DNA of 64,000 nucleotides, from the NCBI GenBank assembly GCA_027924645.1, contig BSBN01001363.1:310001-374000 (forward strand), read 5' to 3'. Both the position numbers and the translations under genes were made by a program. This stretch comes from Cunninghamia lanceolata. Its lineage: Eukaryota; Streptophyta; Pinopsida; Cupressales; Cupressaceae. Position 1 is the stretch's first letter; each line of letters begins with the position of its first letter. Shown here in pieces: positions 1 to 12,557 of the stretch. The notes beneath the pieces were generated by a model. It was not told the DNA's origin. It made no database searches and was given only the letters and a program-made list of their open reading frames with translations.

Positions 1-210
1 AATGGTAGAATGAAAGAACAATAGAGTAATGGAATTGTAGAATAATATTAGTATGGTGTTATGATAAAAATGAAAGAATGATCAATAGAATAATAAAATT
101 TCATAATAATATGATAATAGAAAAAAAGAATGATAGAATGAAATATTGATAGAATAATAGATTTATAAAATAATAGAATGATAGAATATTAGAATAATAG
201 AATTCTAGAG
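1..210. repeat. Degenerate 8-bp tandem array, unit A, part 1
   Basis: The stretch is built from variants of an 8-bp word (AGAATGAT, AGAATAAT, AGAATTAT, AGATTTAT, AGAATGAA). It is strongly A-rich on the plus strand. Phe/Tyr/Ile/Leu/Ser-rich frames on the minus strand are by-products of the octamer. ATTAG at 188-192 is the uninterrupted counterpart of the site where the Sirevirus-like element inserted in unit C. Confidence 0.9.
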
Positions 211-421
211 AAATGAATGAATGAAGGATTTTAATAATGTCCATGGGGCCGCAGCAGCCTATGGGACCGATCAGTTGCACACATCCCCTTCAAATGGAAC
301 AGCAGCCACAAAATGTCCTCTAATTTTCCTAAACTTCCTTCTTGAGATCTTCCCTTCTGCTGTGAAGTTTGATCACGAGGTTCACTGTACTACCCAGCCT
401 TATCATTTCAAAGAATGGTAG
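211..421 (+). repeat. ~210-bp module with 66-codon open frame, unit A copy
   Basis: A non-octamer segment with balanced base composition sits between octamer tracts. It recurs at 39506-39716 and 54060-54277. An ATG at 221 opens a 66-codon frame that ends at a TAG at 419-421, just inside the following octamer array. The product would start MKDFNNVHGAAAAYG and contain PHTSPSNGT-like and FLLEIFPSAVKF segments. The frame is also open in the other two copies despite several amino-acid changes. I recognise no family and see no signal peptide or membrane segment. It could be a captured exon fragment or a fortuitous frame kept by recent shared ancestry. A function is not supported. Confidence 0.6.
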
Positions 422-1358
422 AATGATAGAATATTAGAATTCTAGAATAATAAAATTATAGAATGAAAGAATGATAGGATAATAGGTTCATAGAATAATA
501 CAATGATAGAGTTATAGATTAATAGAATGAATAATGATAGAAAAATAGAATTGTAGAATGATAGAATGAAACATTAATAGAACAATAGCCTTATAGTATA
601 ATAGAATGATAGAATGAAAGAATCATAGAATAATAGAATTGTTGAATAATATAATGATAGAATAATCTATACTTAATGAATTACAAAATGTTGGAACTAT
701 ACAATAATAGAATTGTAAAATAATACAAAAATAGAATTATAGAATTATATAATTAAAGAATGATAGAATAATAGATTTATAGATTTATAGAATAATAGAA
801 TGATAAAATGATAGAATAATAGAATGATATAATTATTAACTAATAGAATGATAGAATGAAAGAATTATAGAACAATAGGTTTATAAAATAATAGAGTGAT
901 AGAATAATAGAATTGTAGAATTGTAGAATAATAGATTTATAGAATGATAGACCGAAATAATGATAGAATAAATTATTAATAGAATAATAGAATGATACAA
1001 TCAAACAATGATAGAATAATAAAATTGAGGAATAATAAGATGATAGAATGAAATATTGATAGAAGAATAGATTTATGTAATAATAGAACAATAAAATTAT
1101 AGAATGATAGAATAATCGAATAATAGAATTGTAGAATGATATGATAATAGAATGATAGAATGAAAGAATGATAGAATAATAGATAAACAGAGAATAATAA
1201 ATTTATATAATAATAGAACTATAGAATGATAGAATGAAAGAATGATAGAATAATAGAATAATAGAATTGTAGGATAAGAGAGTTATAAAATGATAGAATA
1301 ATAAATTTAGAGAATAATAGAATGATAGAATAATGGAAAGATAGAATGAAAGAATAAT
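422..1358. repeat. Degenerate 8-bp tandem array, unit A, part 2
   Basis: This continues the AGAATNAT octamer array. No coding potential is seen beyond repeat-derived minus-strand frames. The GGTAG at 417-421 just before it is the intact counterpart of the site where the minus-strand gypsy copy inserted in unit C. Confidence 0.9.
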
Positions 1359-1676
1359 TGTTGAACTACCAAAAGACATGATTTCAACCTGTGGTGATTT
1401 AATTCTACAACTACCATGATTACAAATGGTTCAACTCCCTCAACTAGAAGTATAAAAATGAGGTTGGTGCTTTTTGTTTGGGGGTTGGGTTGGTTGGTGA
1501 TTGTTGTAGAAGAGAGTATTGTCTCTAAGGATTATAGATTTATTTGAATTGTGTAATTTATATCCCTAATGTTGTTATATCGAATGTGAATCTATGATAT
1601 CAATAAATTTACATCGATTTGTGTTCTTCTATCAAAGTTTTTATTTTGGTTGCTAGATTTTGGTAGTTTGATAACA
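1359..1676 (+). mobile_element. LTR of decayed gypsy-type remnant, unit A
   Basis: It starts TGTTGAACTACCAAA and ends TTTGGTAGTTTGATAACA, so the two ends form a long imperfect inverted repeat. TATAAAAA at 1451-1457 is a candidate TATA box. A primer-binding-like TGATATCAAAGCC lies at 1701, resembling the plant initiator-Met site TGGTATCAGAGCC, about 24 nt past the inferred LTR end. That spacing is unusual, so the right edge could be nearer 1695. No second LTR is visible at the far end of the insert. Confidence 0.55.
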
Positions 1677-1873
1677 CCCCTAGATCTAGACTGCATTAAG
1701 TGATATCAAAGCCCAATTTGGGTTGTGTCAAAAAGAAGGAATCCTAAAGAATTTTGTTGTGAGTTCAAATCAGAAATAGAAGACCTACAACTGCAGAGAA
1801 TTTGTGAGACATGGCATATAGAGGATGAGGGTGAAGAGGAGCACTAAGAGTTAGTGAAGTAGAAGTTGTAGAG

Positions 1874-2770
1874 ATGTTGGGAGGGGTTACAACAATATTA
1901 GATGATACGGAAGCAACACAAAGAAGAGGAGTATATGTAGAAGACATTAGTGAGGATGAGAATGAAGAACCAGAAATTGACACAGAAGATGCACATAGAA
2001 ATGAATTAGAAAGAAGGTTTTTACAAGCAATATCAAGAATCAATAGCAAACCCATATTGGATGCACCAATTTATCATGGAAATCTAAATCTAGAAGAATT
2101 AATTGAATGGATTTTAGAGATGGATAAATATTTTGATTTTGAATCAATAGATCATCTGAAAAGGGTGAAATTTGTTTGCATGAAATTGAAAGGACATGCA
2201 TCCTTATGGTGGGATCATTTCAAAATAGAAAGGCAAAGAAAGGGTAAGGAGAAAATCAAATTATTGGATAGAATGGTCAAAAAATTGAAGGCTAAATTTC
2301 TACCAACCGACTATCAAATAAGTTTGTTCAAGAAACTACAAAATTTGAAGCAAAAGGAAAAGAATGTGCATGAGGATGTATAGAAGAATTATATAGGTTG
2401 GATATCAATGTTGGACATGTAGATTATGATGTTGAGAAAGTGTCAAGGTATCTTAATGGTTTGCATTATTCAATTCAAGATGAAATTAGTATGTCCGAAT
2501 ACAAATTGTAGAATAAGCTTATTAGTATGCTTTGAAGGCAAAAGAAAAATTGGTGAGAAAATAAAATAATTTTAGAGGTAGAGGTAGATTCTCATGTAGA
2601 AGAGGACAATCCAGTGGTGGCAGAGGCTATCAAAACAAACAAGGAGAAACCAACACCTCTCAAACAAGCACCTAGGATAATAAGGGAAGAGGAGATTATT
2701 CTAGAGAGGAAGAGGAGATTACTCCAGAGGTAGGGGATATTTTGGAAGAGGTAGAGGAAGAGGATTCATG
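1874..2770 (+). pseudogene. Ty3/gypsy gag remnant, unit A
   Basis: An ATG at 1874 opens 169 codons to a stop at 2381-2383. The frame starts with an acidic leader, followed by a retrotransposon-gag (capsid) fold. Its signatures are ELIEWILEMDKYFDF, RVKFVCMKLKGHASLWWDHF and KLKAKFLPTDYQ, the usual plant gypsy gag. Beyond 2383 homology continues with shifts and stops. Gly/Arg/Ser-rich stretches (RGRGRF, GGRGYQ) follow at about 2577-2770, where an RNA-binding tail is expected. No protease, RT or integrase follows, so the element was already truncated. Unit B has the same remnant (41191-42090) with a 1-bp insertion near 41512. The truncation therefore predates unit duplication. Confidence 0.75.
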
Positions 2771-3237
2771 AGTACTTCGTCTTGGCACTTTTACGGGGCT
2801 TGAAACTTTCATCTTGGCCCTCAAAATGGCAATTTAGTTTTTTTTCTAGATTTTTAAAAAGTTGCTTTTGTAATATTTTGAAACTCATGTTTCGAATTTA
2901 GAATATTAGTTTGTTGTTTGTCCTACCTTAGTTTTTGGAATCTTTTGGGAAAAAAAAGGATTCTCAAGATATGATTGTAAAATTACCTAAAATGGCAAAA
3001 TCTGACAATTGTCGAAATCTGCCAAAAACGGTAATTTTTTTTTTCTTGGATATAAGAGAGTTTTCTCTCATTGTAGTAGTACAGTTGATGAATAGAAGTT
3101 TTTTCGTGTTCCAACTTCCAAATCTTTGGCTCTCATATGTTTAAAGGCACAATTCTATTGAGTGTATGTTGTGTGCCGCATCAATTTCCAATGGTTGTTT
3201 GGGGTGTGCAGGCCCCCTCGGTAGTCCCTTGAGGATT

Positions 3238-3240
<3 letters not shown>

Positions 3241-3318
<78 letters not shown>
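3241..3318. repeat. (TA)n microsatellite 1
   Basis: About 39 uninterrupted TA dinucleotides. It is followed by a ~53-bp segment (3319-3371) that recurs after the second TA tract, so TA tract plus flank form a tandem duplication. Long Tyr-Ile frames on both strands here are artefacts of the microsatellite. Confidence 0.97.
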
Positions 3319-3321
<3 letters not shown>

Positions 3322-3367
3322 TTTTTAAAAATTACTACAAGTAGGTTGTTAAAATCCGAGATGACAC

Positions 3368-3370
<3 letters not shown>

Positions 3371-3450
<80 letters not shown>
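3371..3450. repeat. (TA)n microsatellite 2
   Basis: About 40 TA dinucleotides, followed by a near-perfect copy (3451-3505) of the segment found after microsatellite 1. The tract is absent from the matching place in unit B. Confidence 0.97.
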
Positions 3451-3453
<3 letters not shown>

Positions 3454-4062
3454 TTTTTAAAAATTACTACAAGTAGGTTGTTAAAATCCGAGATGACACT
3501 AATTAGAAATTTAAAAAAAAGTATCAAAACACATCTAATTTTTTTCACAATTATATGGTGCACTAGAGGAAAGAGTCCTCTCCAATAGGGTATAATTGGT
3601 TTTTTGAAAATTACAAAAAATAATACAAAAGTTGATGTGGAATGAAAACTATCAGATTTTGTAAAGTCTGACTTTAAAACAATATTACAATGAAAATATG
3701 CATTGAAAACTGATTTTTTTTTCTCCATGCACTAGATATTGAACTCCTCTATTTGGGAAAAAAAAATTAGGGAAAAATAAGATTGTTTTCTCTTTTTTTG
3801 TGACGTGGATTCAAAATCACTTTTCCTAAAATTTTCAGCAATTAAAAATTTGCTCTTAAATTTTTTAAAAAATGTCAAAGTAATTTTTCAATTTTCTAAA
3901 AAAATTACAAGCATAAAATTCATTAATAGATCTACATTTCATTAGTTTACATAGTTTTGAAATTCAAAACATAAATGCCACTTTTATGAGGTCAAAGTTT
4001 AGAATTTTTTTTGTTGTTGGCCGATTCCTTTATAAAGTGTGATAGATTTGTGCTTTTACCCT

Positions 4063-6173
4063 AATAGAATTGTAAAATAATTCAATAATAGAATAATAGA
4101 ATAATAGAATAATATAATTAAAGAATTAAAGAATAATAGAATAATAGATTTATAGAATAATAGAGTGATAGAATGAGAGAATGATTGAATAATAGAATTG
4201 TAGAATGATAGAATGAAAGAATGATAGAAGAATAGAACTGTAGAATAATATAGTTATAGAATAATAAAATGAAAATATTATAGAATAAAACATTTATAAA
4301 GTAATAGAATGATAGAAATGTAGAATAATAGAATAATAGATTAATATAATAATAATAGAATGATAAAATTATAAAATGATAGATTGAAAGAATGATAGAA
4401 TAATATAATTATAGATTAATAGAATGTTTGAATTATAAAATAATAGAATGAAAGAATGATAGAGTAATAGAATTTTGGAATAATATAATAATAGAATGAT
4501 TGAATGAAGGAATGATATAGTAATAGATTTATAGAATAATAGAATGATAGAATAATAAAATGATAGAATAATAGAATGATAAGATTATATAATGATAGAA
4601 TGGAAGAATGTTAGAAAAATAGAATTGTAGAATGATAGAATGAAAAATGTTGGAATAATTTAATAAAAGAGTTATAGAATGATGGAACTATAGACTTGAA
4701 TCTGACTATAAAATAATACAATTAGAGAATAATACAATTTGAGAATCAAAGAATGATAGAATAATAGATTTATAGAATAACAGAATGATAGAATTATATA
4801 GAATGATATAAGAATAGGTTTATAGAATAATAGAATGATATAATTATAGAATCATAGAATGAAAGAATTGTAGAAAAATAGAATTATAAAATAATAAAAT
4901 AATAGAATTACAGAAGGAAATAATGATAGAATAATAGAATGATTGACTATAAGAATGATAAAACAATAGATTTATAGAAGAATAGAATGATAGAATTACA
5001 TAATTGTATAATAATAGAATGAAAGAATGATAGAATAATACATTTATAGAATTATAAAATGAAAGAATGATAGAATGAAAGAGTGATAGAATGAAAGAAT
5101 GATAGAAAATAGATTTAAGGAATAATAGAATTTTAGAATTGCAAAATGATAGAATGAGAGAATCATAGAGTAATAGAACTATAGATTAATCAAATAATAG
5201 AATTATACAATGATAGAATGAAAGAATGACAGAGTAAGAGATTAATAGAATAATAGAGTGATATAATTGCATAAGAATAGAATAAAAGAATGATGGATTA
5301 ATAGAATTGTAGATTAATAGATCTATACAACATGATAGAATGAAACAAAATTATAGAATAATTTAGTATTTATAGGATAATAGAATGATAGAATAATAGA
5401 TTTATATAATAATAGAATGATAGGATTATAAATGACAAAATGAAAGAATGATAGACTAATATAATTATAGAATAATAGAATGAAAAAATGATAGAATAAT
5501 AGATTTATACAATAATAGAATGTTAGAATTATAAAATGGTAGAATGAAAGAATGATAGAGTAATAAAACTTTAGATTAATAGAATAATATAATTATACAA
5601 TTATAGAATAAAGGAATGATAGAATACTAGATTTATAGAATAATATAATGGTAGAAATAAAGAATGATAGAAGGAAACAACGATAGAATAATAGAATTAT
5701 AGAATACTAGTATAACAAAATAATAAAATGATAGAATGAAAGAATGGTAGAATAATAGATTTCTAGAATAATAGAATGATAGAATTATACAATGATAGAA
5801 TGAAGGAACAATAGAGTAATGAAATTCTAGAATAATAGTATGATATAATGATAAAAATGAAAGAATGATAGAGTAGTAAAATAATAGAATTGTAAAATGA
5901 TAGAATGAAAAATTAATAGAACAATAGCCTTATAGTATAATAGAATGATAGAATTATATAATGATAGAATGAAAAAATTATAGAATAAAAGAATTATAGA
6001 ATAATACAATAATAGAATTACAAAACAAAAGAATGATAGAATATAAGAATGGTAGAATAATAGATTTATAGAATGACAGAACAATAGATTTATAGAATAA
6101 TAGAATGATAGAATTATAGAATGGTAGAATTATAGAATGGTAGAATAATAGATTTATAGAATAATAGAATGAT
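4063..6173. repeat. Degenerate 8-bp tandem array, unit A, part 3
   Basis: An AGAATNAT octamer array with a higher level of order. A block from about 5050 to 5830 recurs about 1.18 kb further along the uninterrupted unit (now 38285-39250), for example around 5111 and 38352, and around 5328 and 38571. The last five bases, ATGAT (6169-6173), are the left target duplication of the solo LTR. No genes are seen. Confidence 0.9.
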
Positions 6174-9100
6174 TGTAACACCCCGCATGAACACCTAGAG
6201 AACAATACATCTACGCTATGCAAAAACGGAATAAATTTTTTTTTAAATGAATAAAGTGACAAAGTAATGTTTAACACATCTAAATACATCATTTGATCTA
6301 CGACTAGTCCTCTAAGATATCATGGGAGCATTACTTTACCAACAAACAATATAATATGACATACATCATTAACTAACATCAGGAGAACATTCTAATCCTA
6401 ATACATTAAATCACTAACATTTACATCAAATAAATAATCATTAGGATCTAGTACATAGTTACAATTTCTTCTCCCCTACAAGTACATCACTACATTGTTA
6501 CTTAACACCTTCAAATACATACATTATAAATCAACTGATACACAAACAAGAACATGAATACAAATTACTTACTTCATATCTGGTACAAGATCTGACGGCT
6601 GATACAAGATACAACATCCTCGCACACGAACAATAGCAACAAAAACCAATGGATTAAAGCTCTTCCACCCGACCATGTGGAACCCTAAGGTCCACCCCCC
6701 GAGCTAGGAGTTAACATGAGGTCCCAAACAATAACAGTCAGGTAGACAAGACTAAACATGAACAAAGGACGACCAAACGCCAATACTACACATAACAGCA
6801 CAACACAACTTGACCGAACTTCCAGAGGCAACACAAGACAAATGGGGAGAGAACAACTAGGGAATACTAGGCTGCAGTAGGGAGAGTGTCATCGCATGGT
6901 CCTAACATGGGTTATCCTGACAGCCTCTCACTAGGCGCCGGCCCCCATCTATGGTTATCCTGACAGCCTCTCACTAGGCGCCGGCCCCATAGGGTGACAC
7001 ATGCGGAATCAACCTTCTTTTCGTGAGGACAAGGAAGTTGATCATGCCAACCAGGCCTTCTCTACCCATCCTTAGTCTAAACGAGCACTACAGGCATGGG
7101 AGAGGAAATCCAATTATCTTGTTAATGTGTAATTTACCCTTTTCCCCCATATTCATTTTTAGGTTTTCACTTAACTAACAACTTTCAATGGGTTATCCTG
7201 ACAGCCACTTTGGGCGCTGGCCCCACATTGAAAGCCACTCCCCTACCTGCATCTAGAAACCCTAACCATCAAGCAAGAAAACATCATCAGAACAACGAGG
7301 ATTCATAAATCATGCAAGGCATTAACCATCTTGCAAAAACAATTATCCTCATATCCACATGTATATGTAATACTGCAAGGTATTCACCTTCTTGCATATC
7401 AACTTAATTACAAGGACATACTCTCAAAATATTATCCATAACAGTACATCAACATCATTCCGTTACAGTACTCAATGCCTCCCCATTTCACAAAAACAAA
7501 ACAAGATAAATACAATTAAACGAACAATCACTACATCCACAAAGGGGATGATTACCCCATCATAATGTACTCACAGCTCCGAATACTCATCAATTCACAT
7601 CATCATTACCAAACTCTCATACATGACAAGAGGCATCATGATCTTAGAACATTACATAACAACACTATTCTTGAAAAACAAATTAATTTATCCTATGCCT
7701 CTGGAATGACAACCTAACAACTTGCACAATGGACCCCATTACATCCAACAATCTCATAACAATGTTCATAAACCCACTATCGAGACTATTTAACCAAACT
7801 TCAATTAACAAAACCTTCATAATGAGGTTGTAATAAGATTGTTTCCAGAATTAATTTAATCAACAATAATCGTAACAATTTAGATTAAACTTTGTAATTA
7901 ATATCACCTACTTTTCTTTATAGTTTAACAATAAAACAATAAAATATACTCTCAACATAACCACTCAAAAGATTCTAACCAATCACTTGAGTAACAAAGT
8001 TTCAAACAATGATAAGCTATGGCAATAAGATTAAGTAGAATATACTCCTCATACCTAAGATGAAACAATTTTAGAAGGAAAGATGCTAGTACCCGCTAGT
8101 TTCCATACTCATGCCAAATTAAAATCTATCAAGAATTAATTCATGATGCTCTAGGTCTATCCCCCTATCCATTCTTCACAAGATTCTATAAACTCAATAT
8201 TTAGAAAATTGCCAAATGCATACATAGAGGTAAGAAGAAGAATTAAAATGGCATAGTTTCCCATAAGCAAAGAAGATCACACCCTTTGACACAGGAGATC
8301 CATGCAAATTGAATTAACTTCAGAGTATCATCTATTCGAAGCGTATTCCCTAGTTTATGTTTTAAGAAAACAAATAGATGTCATCTTATAACACACAACG
8401 GTTACAGGATATGCACAAAAGGGATTTATTTAAGAAGGCTTTAGATATTTAAATGCAATAGGCGAGTGTAAGACTAAAATTCCATAACCTTTGCCGGTGA
8501 CTTCTCACTAACTCCAGATAGGCATAATATTGCACAATAAATGGCTTAAGAAAACAATGCAATTGGTAGTGAGTAGATCTAGACTTCGCAATCTTTGTTA
8601 GCAACACTCGGTCCTATTCTTGAAATGGCGCTTTAGAAGAGGGTAAAATCATTCATTAAGCATAAAGTATAAAGGATTCGTGTCAATGCCACAACACAAA
8701 CCAGACAAGCATAGACAAGACACCTGACATTAATTGGCAAAAAGGAGATAACTAAGACCGCGGCTTGGAGGAGCTCAAAAGAGGATAGTTTTACTTCTTA
8801 TGTAAGAATTGGATAAATATTCTTTAGACAGTGTGATTGAATGTGGGTATTTACCAAATTTGAGATAAATCTCTCCTCAACGTTATGAAACAGAAAGAGA
8901 GAGAGAGAGAAAGAGAGCCAGACAATTTGGAACAATCATTAGCAATAATAAAACAATAGGGAATCGGTGGATAAATAGACATGGTATAGCTTAAGATAGG
9001 CTTGTGTTCATGTGTTTCTTGATGCCCAAGGACCGCATATGAACAACGGTATGGTGTTCTAAAATATTGGACGAAATCAAGTTTCAAACTCAAATATTAC

Positions 9101-10628
9101 ACTGTGACAGATCTTAGTTTTAGCACATACCTGAAATTATGCATTGAGTCCAGAATGAGGCCCATGGATCAGAGGATCCTACCTTCCCGGGACAATGTTT
9201 TTTTTTTCAGAACATGATCCCTGCATCATACTCTTAACATACCTCTTTGATGAATTTACTGACAGGGTTTCAAGGTAAGAAATAGATTTTGCAAGTTTAT
9301 AATAGGGAGTGATGTGCTATTGAATCACATTTGTAACCTTGATTGCATCATGCAGGTAAACAATCTATTATGTGCACATGGTTGACCTCCCAGCCCATGC
9401 GGCTATCTTGCAGACGCCATAAACTTTATCAATGTGATGCCTGTTAAATCTGCCAGGCATTTTCCTGGCTCCCCGCCTCCAAAAGTAGCGGAGTGCCTGA
9501 CCATTTTGCTCGTAGAGCCACCAGCACATTCTTCAGCTGCGGATGCCTCGACTCCGCCACGCCACAAATTTCAATGAAGATCACTAAAACTATCAATAGA
9601 TATGCAGAAACCTTAGATTGCCCCATAGTTTTCATGAAACCTTGCATTTTGCCTAAACCCTACGGTTTCCAGGGGCAACTATTGGCCTTGTCGATGTTCT
9701 AGATCACGCATACTGGCATTGAAGAATCGGCAGATGGCCAAAATTAGGGTTTAAAGTATGCCAAACCGTGAGGATCCAGAAATGCAGAAGTTTTTATTTA
9801 GTCCATTAAAAATCAAGGCTGATCAGAACTCGAGAAGACTTTTCAGCTTGACTTAGATGACTCACGACTTTTCCTAGAGGAGCACACAAATCATCTTTCG
9901 ATCTGGGTTTAGCTTTCTGTTTTGGGCAATGATTAACCTTAATTTCTCTGTGTAATGGTAAAATTAGCATACCTATGGTAAAATTTCTATATAGTTTTGC
10001 ATCCGTAGGGAATGTCTTAATATAAGATATCAACTAGCAATTGCACTGTGGTGAGCAATGGGTACGCCGAAGAGTTTGACAGTATCAACTCCCAATGGAA
10101 AGCTTGTAGTAACATGGTATACCTAGAGAATAAATGATGCCAGATAAATTCCTAACACGGTGATATAAATGCATTTTCTCATAACAGATCCTAAAAGCTT
10201 ATATTCTAAATTTGTTTGCCAAATTAGATTGTAGATCATTCAAGTAAATGCAGTGATTATAGGATGCATACGAATAGGATAGACTGAGAGCTGTAACTCT
10301 TTTAGGCAAAGTGGATTGATAGGTACTGAAATTGATTGCAGATTTCATACAGAATGACAGAAGATAGAAATCACTTGTTGAATAAGGGTGAAGATATGCA
10401 GATTATTATTGAAATCTTGAACGATAAAGATTACTGAATAGAGATTGACTATGATTCATATACAGGAACAAATATTTAATTGCATAAGAGAGATAGAGAG
10501 ACCAGAAGATAAAGGAACCTGAACACCAACGTTTGACTGGGTGAAGATTCATTTCCAGATCAAAATCAGTCTCTTCCAATCTCCCCAAAATCTGCCAGAT
10601 CCCCCCCTTTTTGCCTCTACAAGCCTTC

Positions 10629-10636
10629 TTTTTATA
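10629..10636 (-). promoter_or_regulatory. Candidate TATA box of the solo LTR
   Basis: TATAAAAA on the minus strand, about 1.2 kb into the LTR. An equivalent TATAAAA box occurs at about 1.1 kb in the tandem element's LTRs and in the minus-strand copy at 58708-58715. Conservation among divergent copies supports a real promoter. Confidence 0.55.
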
Positions 10637-11438
10637 ACACAGACCTTTCCTTCCTCCAAGGAGCTCGGCACGCGATCCCGTGCTTCTCCTTCCTCGAGAA
10701 CATTTTTTTATTTAATTTTTTTGATCCCACAAGATTATTATTTTTTTAATATTAGCACATAGTTCTGACAAAATTTACTTATCTTATGGCCGACCAACTA
10801 AACAAAATTGTAATATTACAACTATCAACAATTTTATAATTATATTTTTAATTTATTTTATTAATTAAGTTGTAATTCACAATTTACAACATAACTACAA
10901 CTATTTAATTTATTTAAATATTTATTATAAATAATATTATATTAGATAATACAAAATTTCTTACAATTTTTATTTAACAACACTACTACTAATAAAATAA
11001 TAATTTATTTACAACAATAATTAACAACTATCGACATTGAGCCCAAATATCGACTTTTAATATTGTATTAATTATCAACATTATAATTTTCATAAAAAGA
11101 TTCTATTTGATGCACAATGATACCTAACACATTTAGACACCTTCAGACCAAATCAGACTTCAAGGTGCAATGTTACCTGACCACAAGCCATGATCGAATG
11201 ACAAACAACAACCACAAGGGTAACTGACAACCAGACAACACTGACTAGGGACCTCACGTTAACTCCAATCAACTAATCCATTGGTGAAGGCATGCTCAGA
11301 CCTGGTAATCAGGTGGAGTTGGTGCCTAGTACCTGCATCCTGCAGCAATGCACAGTTAACCATACAAGATATATATATACATCCACATGCAGTCCTATAG
11401 TGAATGGAAATCACAGCGTGGCAGGGTACTCAAACATG

Positions 11439-11443
11439 AGTAA
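11439..11443. repeat. Target-site duplication AGTAA, left
   Basis: AGTAA lies directly before the first LTR and is repeated at 37813-37817 directly after the third. This shows that the whole 26.4-kb three-LTR block occupies one integration site. Confidence 0.93.
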
Positions 11444-11751
11444 TGTAGTACCCCTCAGCTTATCGTCTTTTGGACTGATGGTTGCTTAGTAGTATTGGAC
11501 ATTTTGACAGTATTTTTAGATCGTTGATGATGGATTTCTAGTTATTTTGCCTATTTCAGTATGAACTTAATTGTTATGATAACAGATATTGATGTTGGAT
11601 TATGTCATTATGCTTTACAATTTGATAAACGAACTGATGTTTTAGATGCTTTGATGTTATTCATTATATGGGATCGGAAGTTAGCTAATCATTTTATGTC
11701 ATAGATTAGTAATCTGATATCTTGTTCAATGTAGTGATTATTATTTTAAAA

Positions 11752-11817
11752 CGTGAATGGAACAGTGTTGTATTACTCGTTCACGAGTACCCTACCTCAC
11801 TGCGATTTCCATTCACG
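11752..11817. repeat. Nested inverted repeat (cruciform-capable) in LTR 1
   Basis: Outer arms CGTGAATGGAA (11752-11762) and TTCCATTCACG (11807-11817) enclose an inner perfect hairpin. The inner stem is TACTCG (11774-11779) with CGAGTA (11784-11789) around a TTCA loop. Copies lie at +10393 and +20786. The older family LTR has the same outer arms, and this is where the tandem element inserted into it. Confidence 0.8.
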
Positions 11818-12557
11818 ATAGGACTGCATGTGATGTATATGTATATCTTGTTACGGTTAACTGTGCGTCACTGCAGGATGCAGGTACTTGGCATCGACTC
11901 CACCTGATTACAGGTCTGAGCGTGCCTTCGCCAATGGATTAGTTGGTTGGAGTTAATATGAGGTCCCTAGTCAGTGTTCCTTCGTCGTCAGTTCACCCTT
12001 GTGGTTATTGGTTGTCATTCGCCCATGTCTCACTGTCAGGTAACATTGTATTTTGGAGTCAAACCAAGTTCAAAGGTGTTTAAGTATGTGCGGTAATGTT
12101 GTGCTTTAATTAGAAATATTCTACGGAAGAGCCTAGTGTTGTTAAATAGACATATTGTCGTTAGTTGTCGATTTAAGTTATAAATAAATTATTATTTTAA
12201 TAGAGGTGTTGTTGATAAATAAGTTCTAAGAAGTTGTATTATTCGATATAATATTATTTATGATAAATATTTAAATAAATAAATAATTATAGCCATGCTT
12301 GTAAATTGTGTTTCACAACTAGACTAATAAAATAAATTATAGGATAGTACAAAAATATGGATAGTTGAAATAGTACTATTCTATTAATAATAATATTTTG
12401 GGGTCGGTTATAAAGAAAATAATAATAATAATAAAATAAAGTACCTAATAATTGGGAATCATTAAATTAAATTAAAAAAAAATATACATTTTCTTAAAAA
12501 AAAAGAAGCTTCTCGGAATCTTGTGGGAAACCCTAGGAGAAGAGAAAGGGACTGAGT

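Larger units (their letters stand above)
2771..4062. other. Non-octamer tail of the decayed retroelement, unit A
   Basis: The segment is AT-rich and carries no sustained frame. It contains two long TA microsatellites (3241-3318, 3371-3450). It matches unit B at 42091-43312 apart from the microsatellite region and ends where octamers resume (CTAATAGAAT at 4061). No pol domain, polypurine tract or second LTR was recognised. Confidence 0.6.
6174..11443 (-). mobile_element. Solo LTR of long-LTR gypsy family, larger part (sense minus)
   Basis: Read on the minus strand, an LTR starts TGTAGTGCCCC at 38234 and ends ...GGGGTGTTACA at 6174. It is flanked by ATGAT on both sides (6169-6173, 38235-38239). 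A younger element interrupts it at 11443/37818. Without that insertion it is about 5.68 kb, close to the 5583 bp of the younger LTRs. Shared family marks are the terminal sequences, the hairpin arms (11400-11409 with 37828-37837), the three GGGGCCGGCGCC-type repeats near its end, and a TATA box at 10629-10636. No internal region adjoins it, so it is a product of LTR-LTR recombination. The central ~3 kb could not be confidently aligned by eye with the younger LTRs. No genes are seen in it. Confidence 0.88.

Noticed and set aside
840..1091. Minus-strand Phe/Tyr/Ile/Leu/Ser-rich frames like membrane proteins (also 5827-6292, 38444-39134, 40088-40426, 45853-46163)
   Set aside because: They are direct translations of the 8-bp AGAATNAT array, whose period of 8 cycles through all frames and seldom makes stops on the minus strand. 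They are not genes.
3141..3728. Tyr-Ile repeat frames on both strands
   Set aside because: Translation of the two TA microsatellites.
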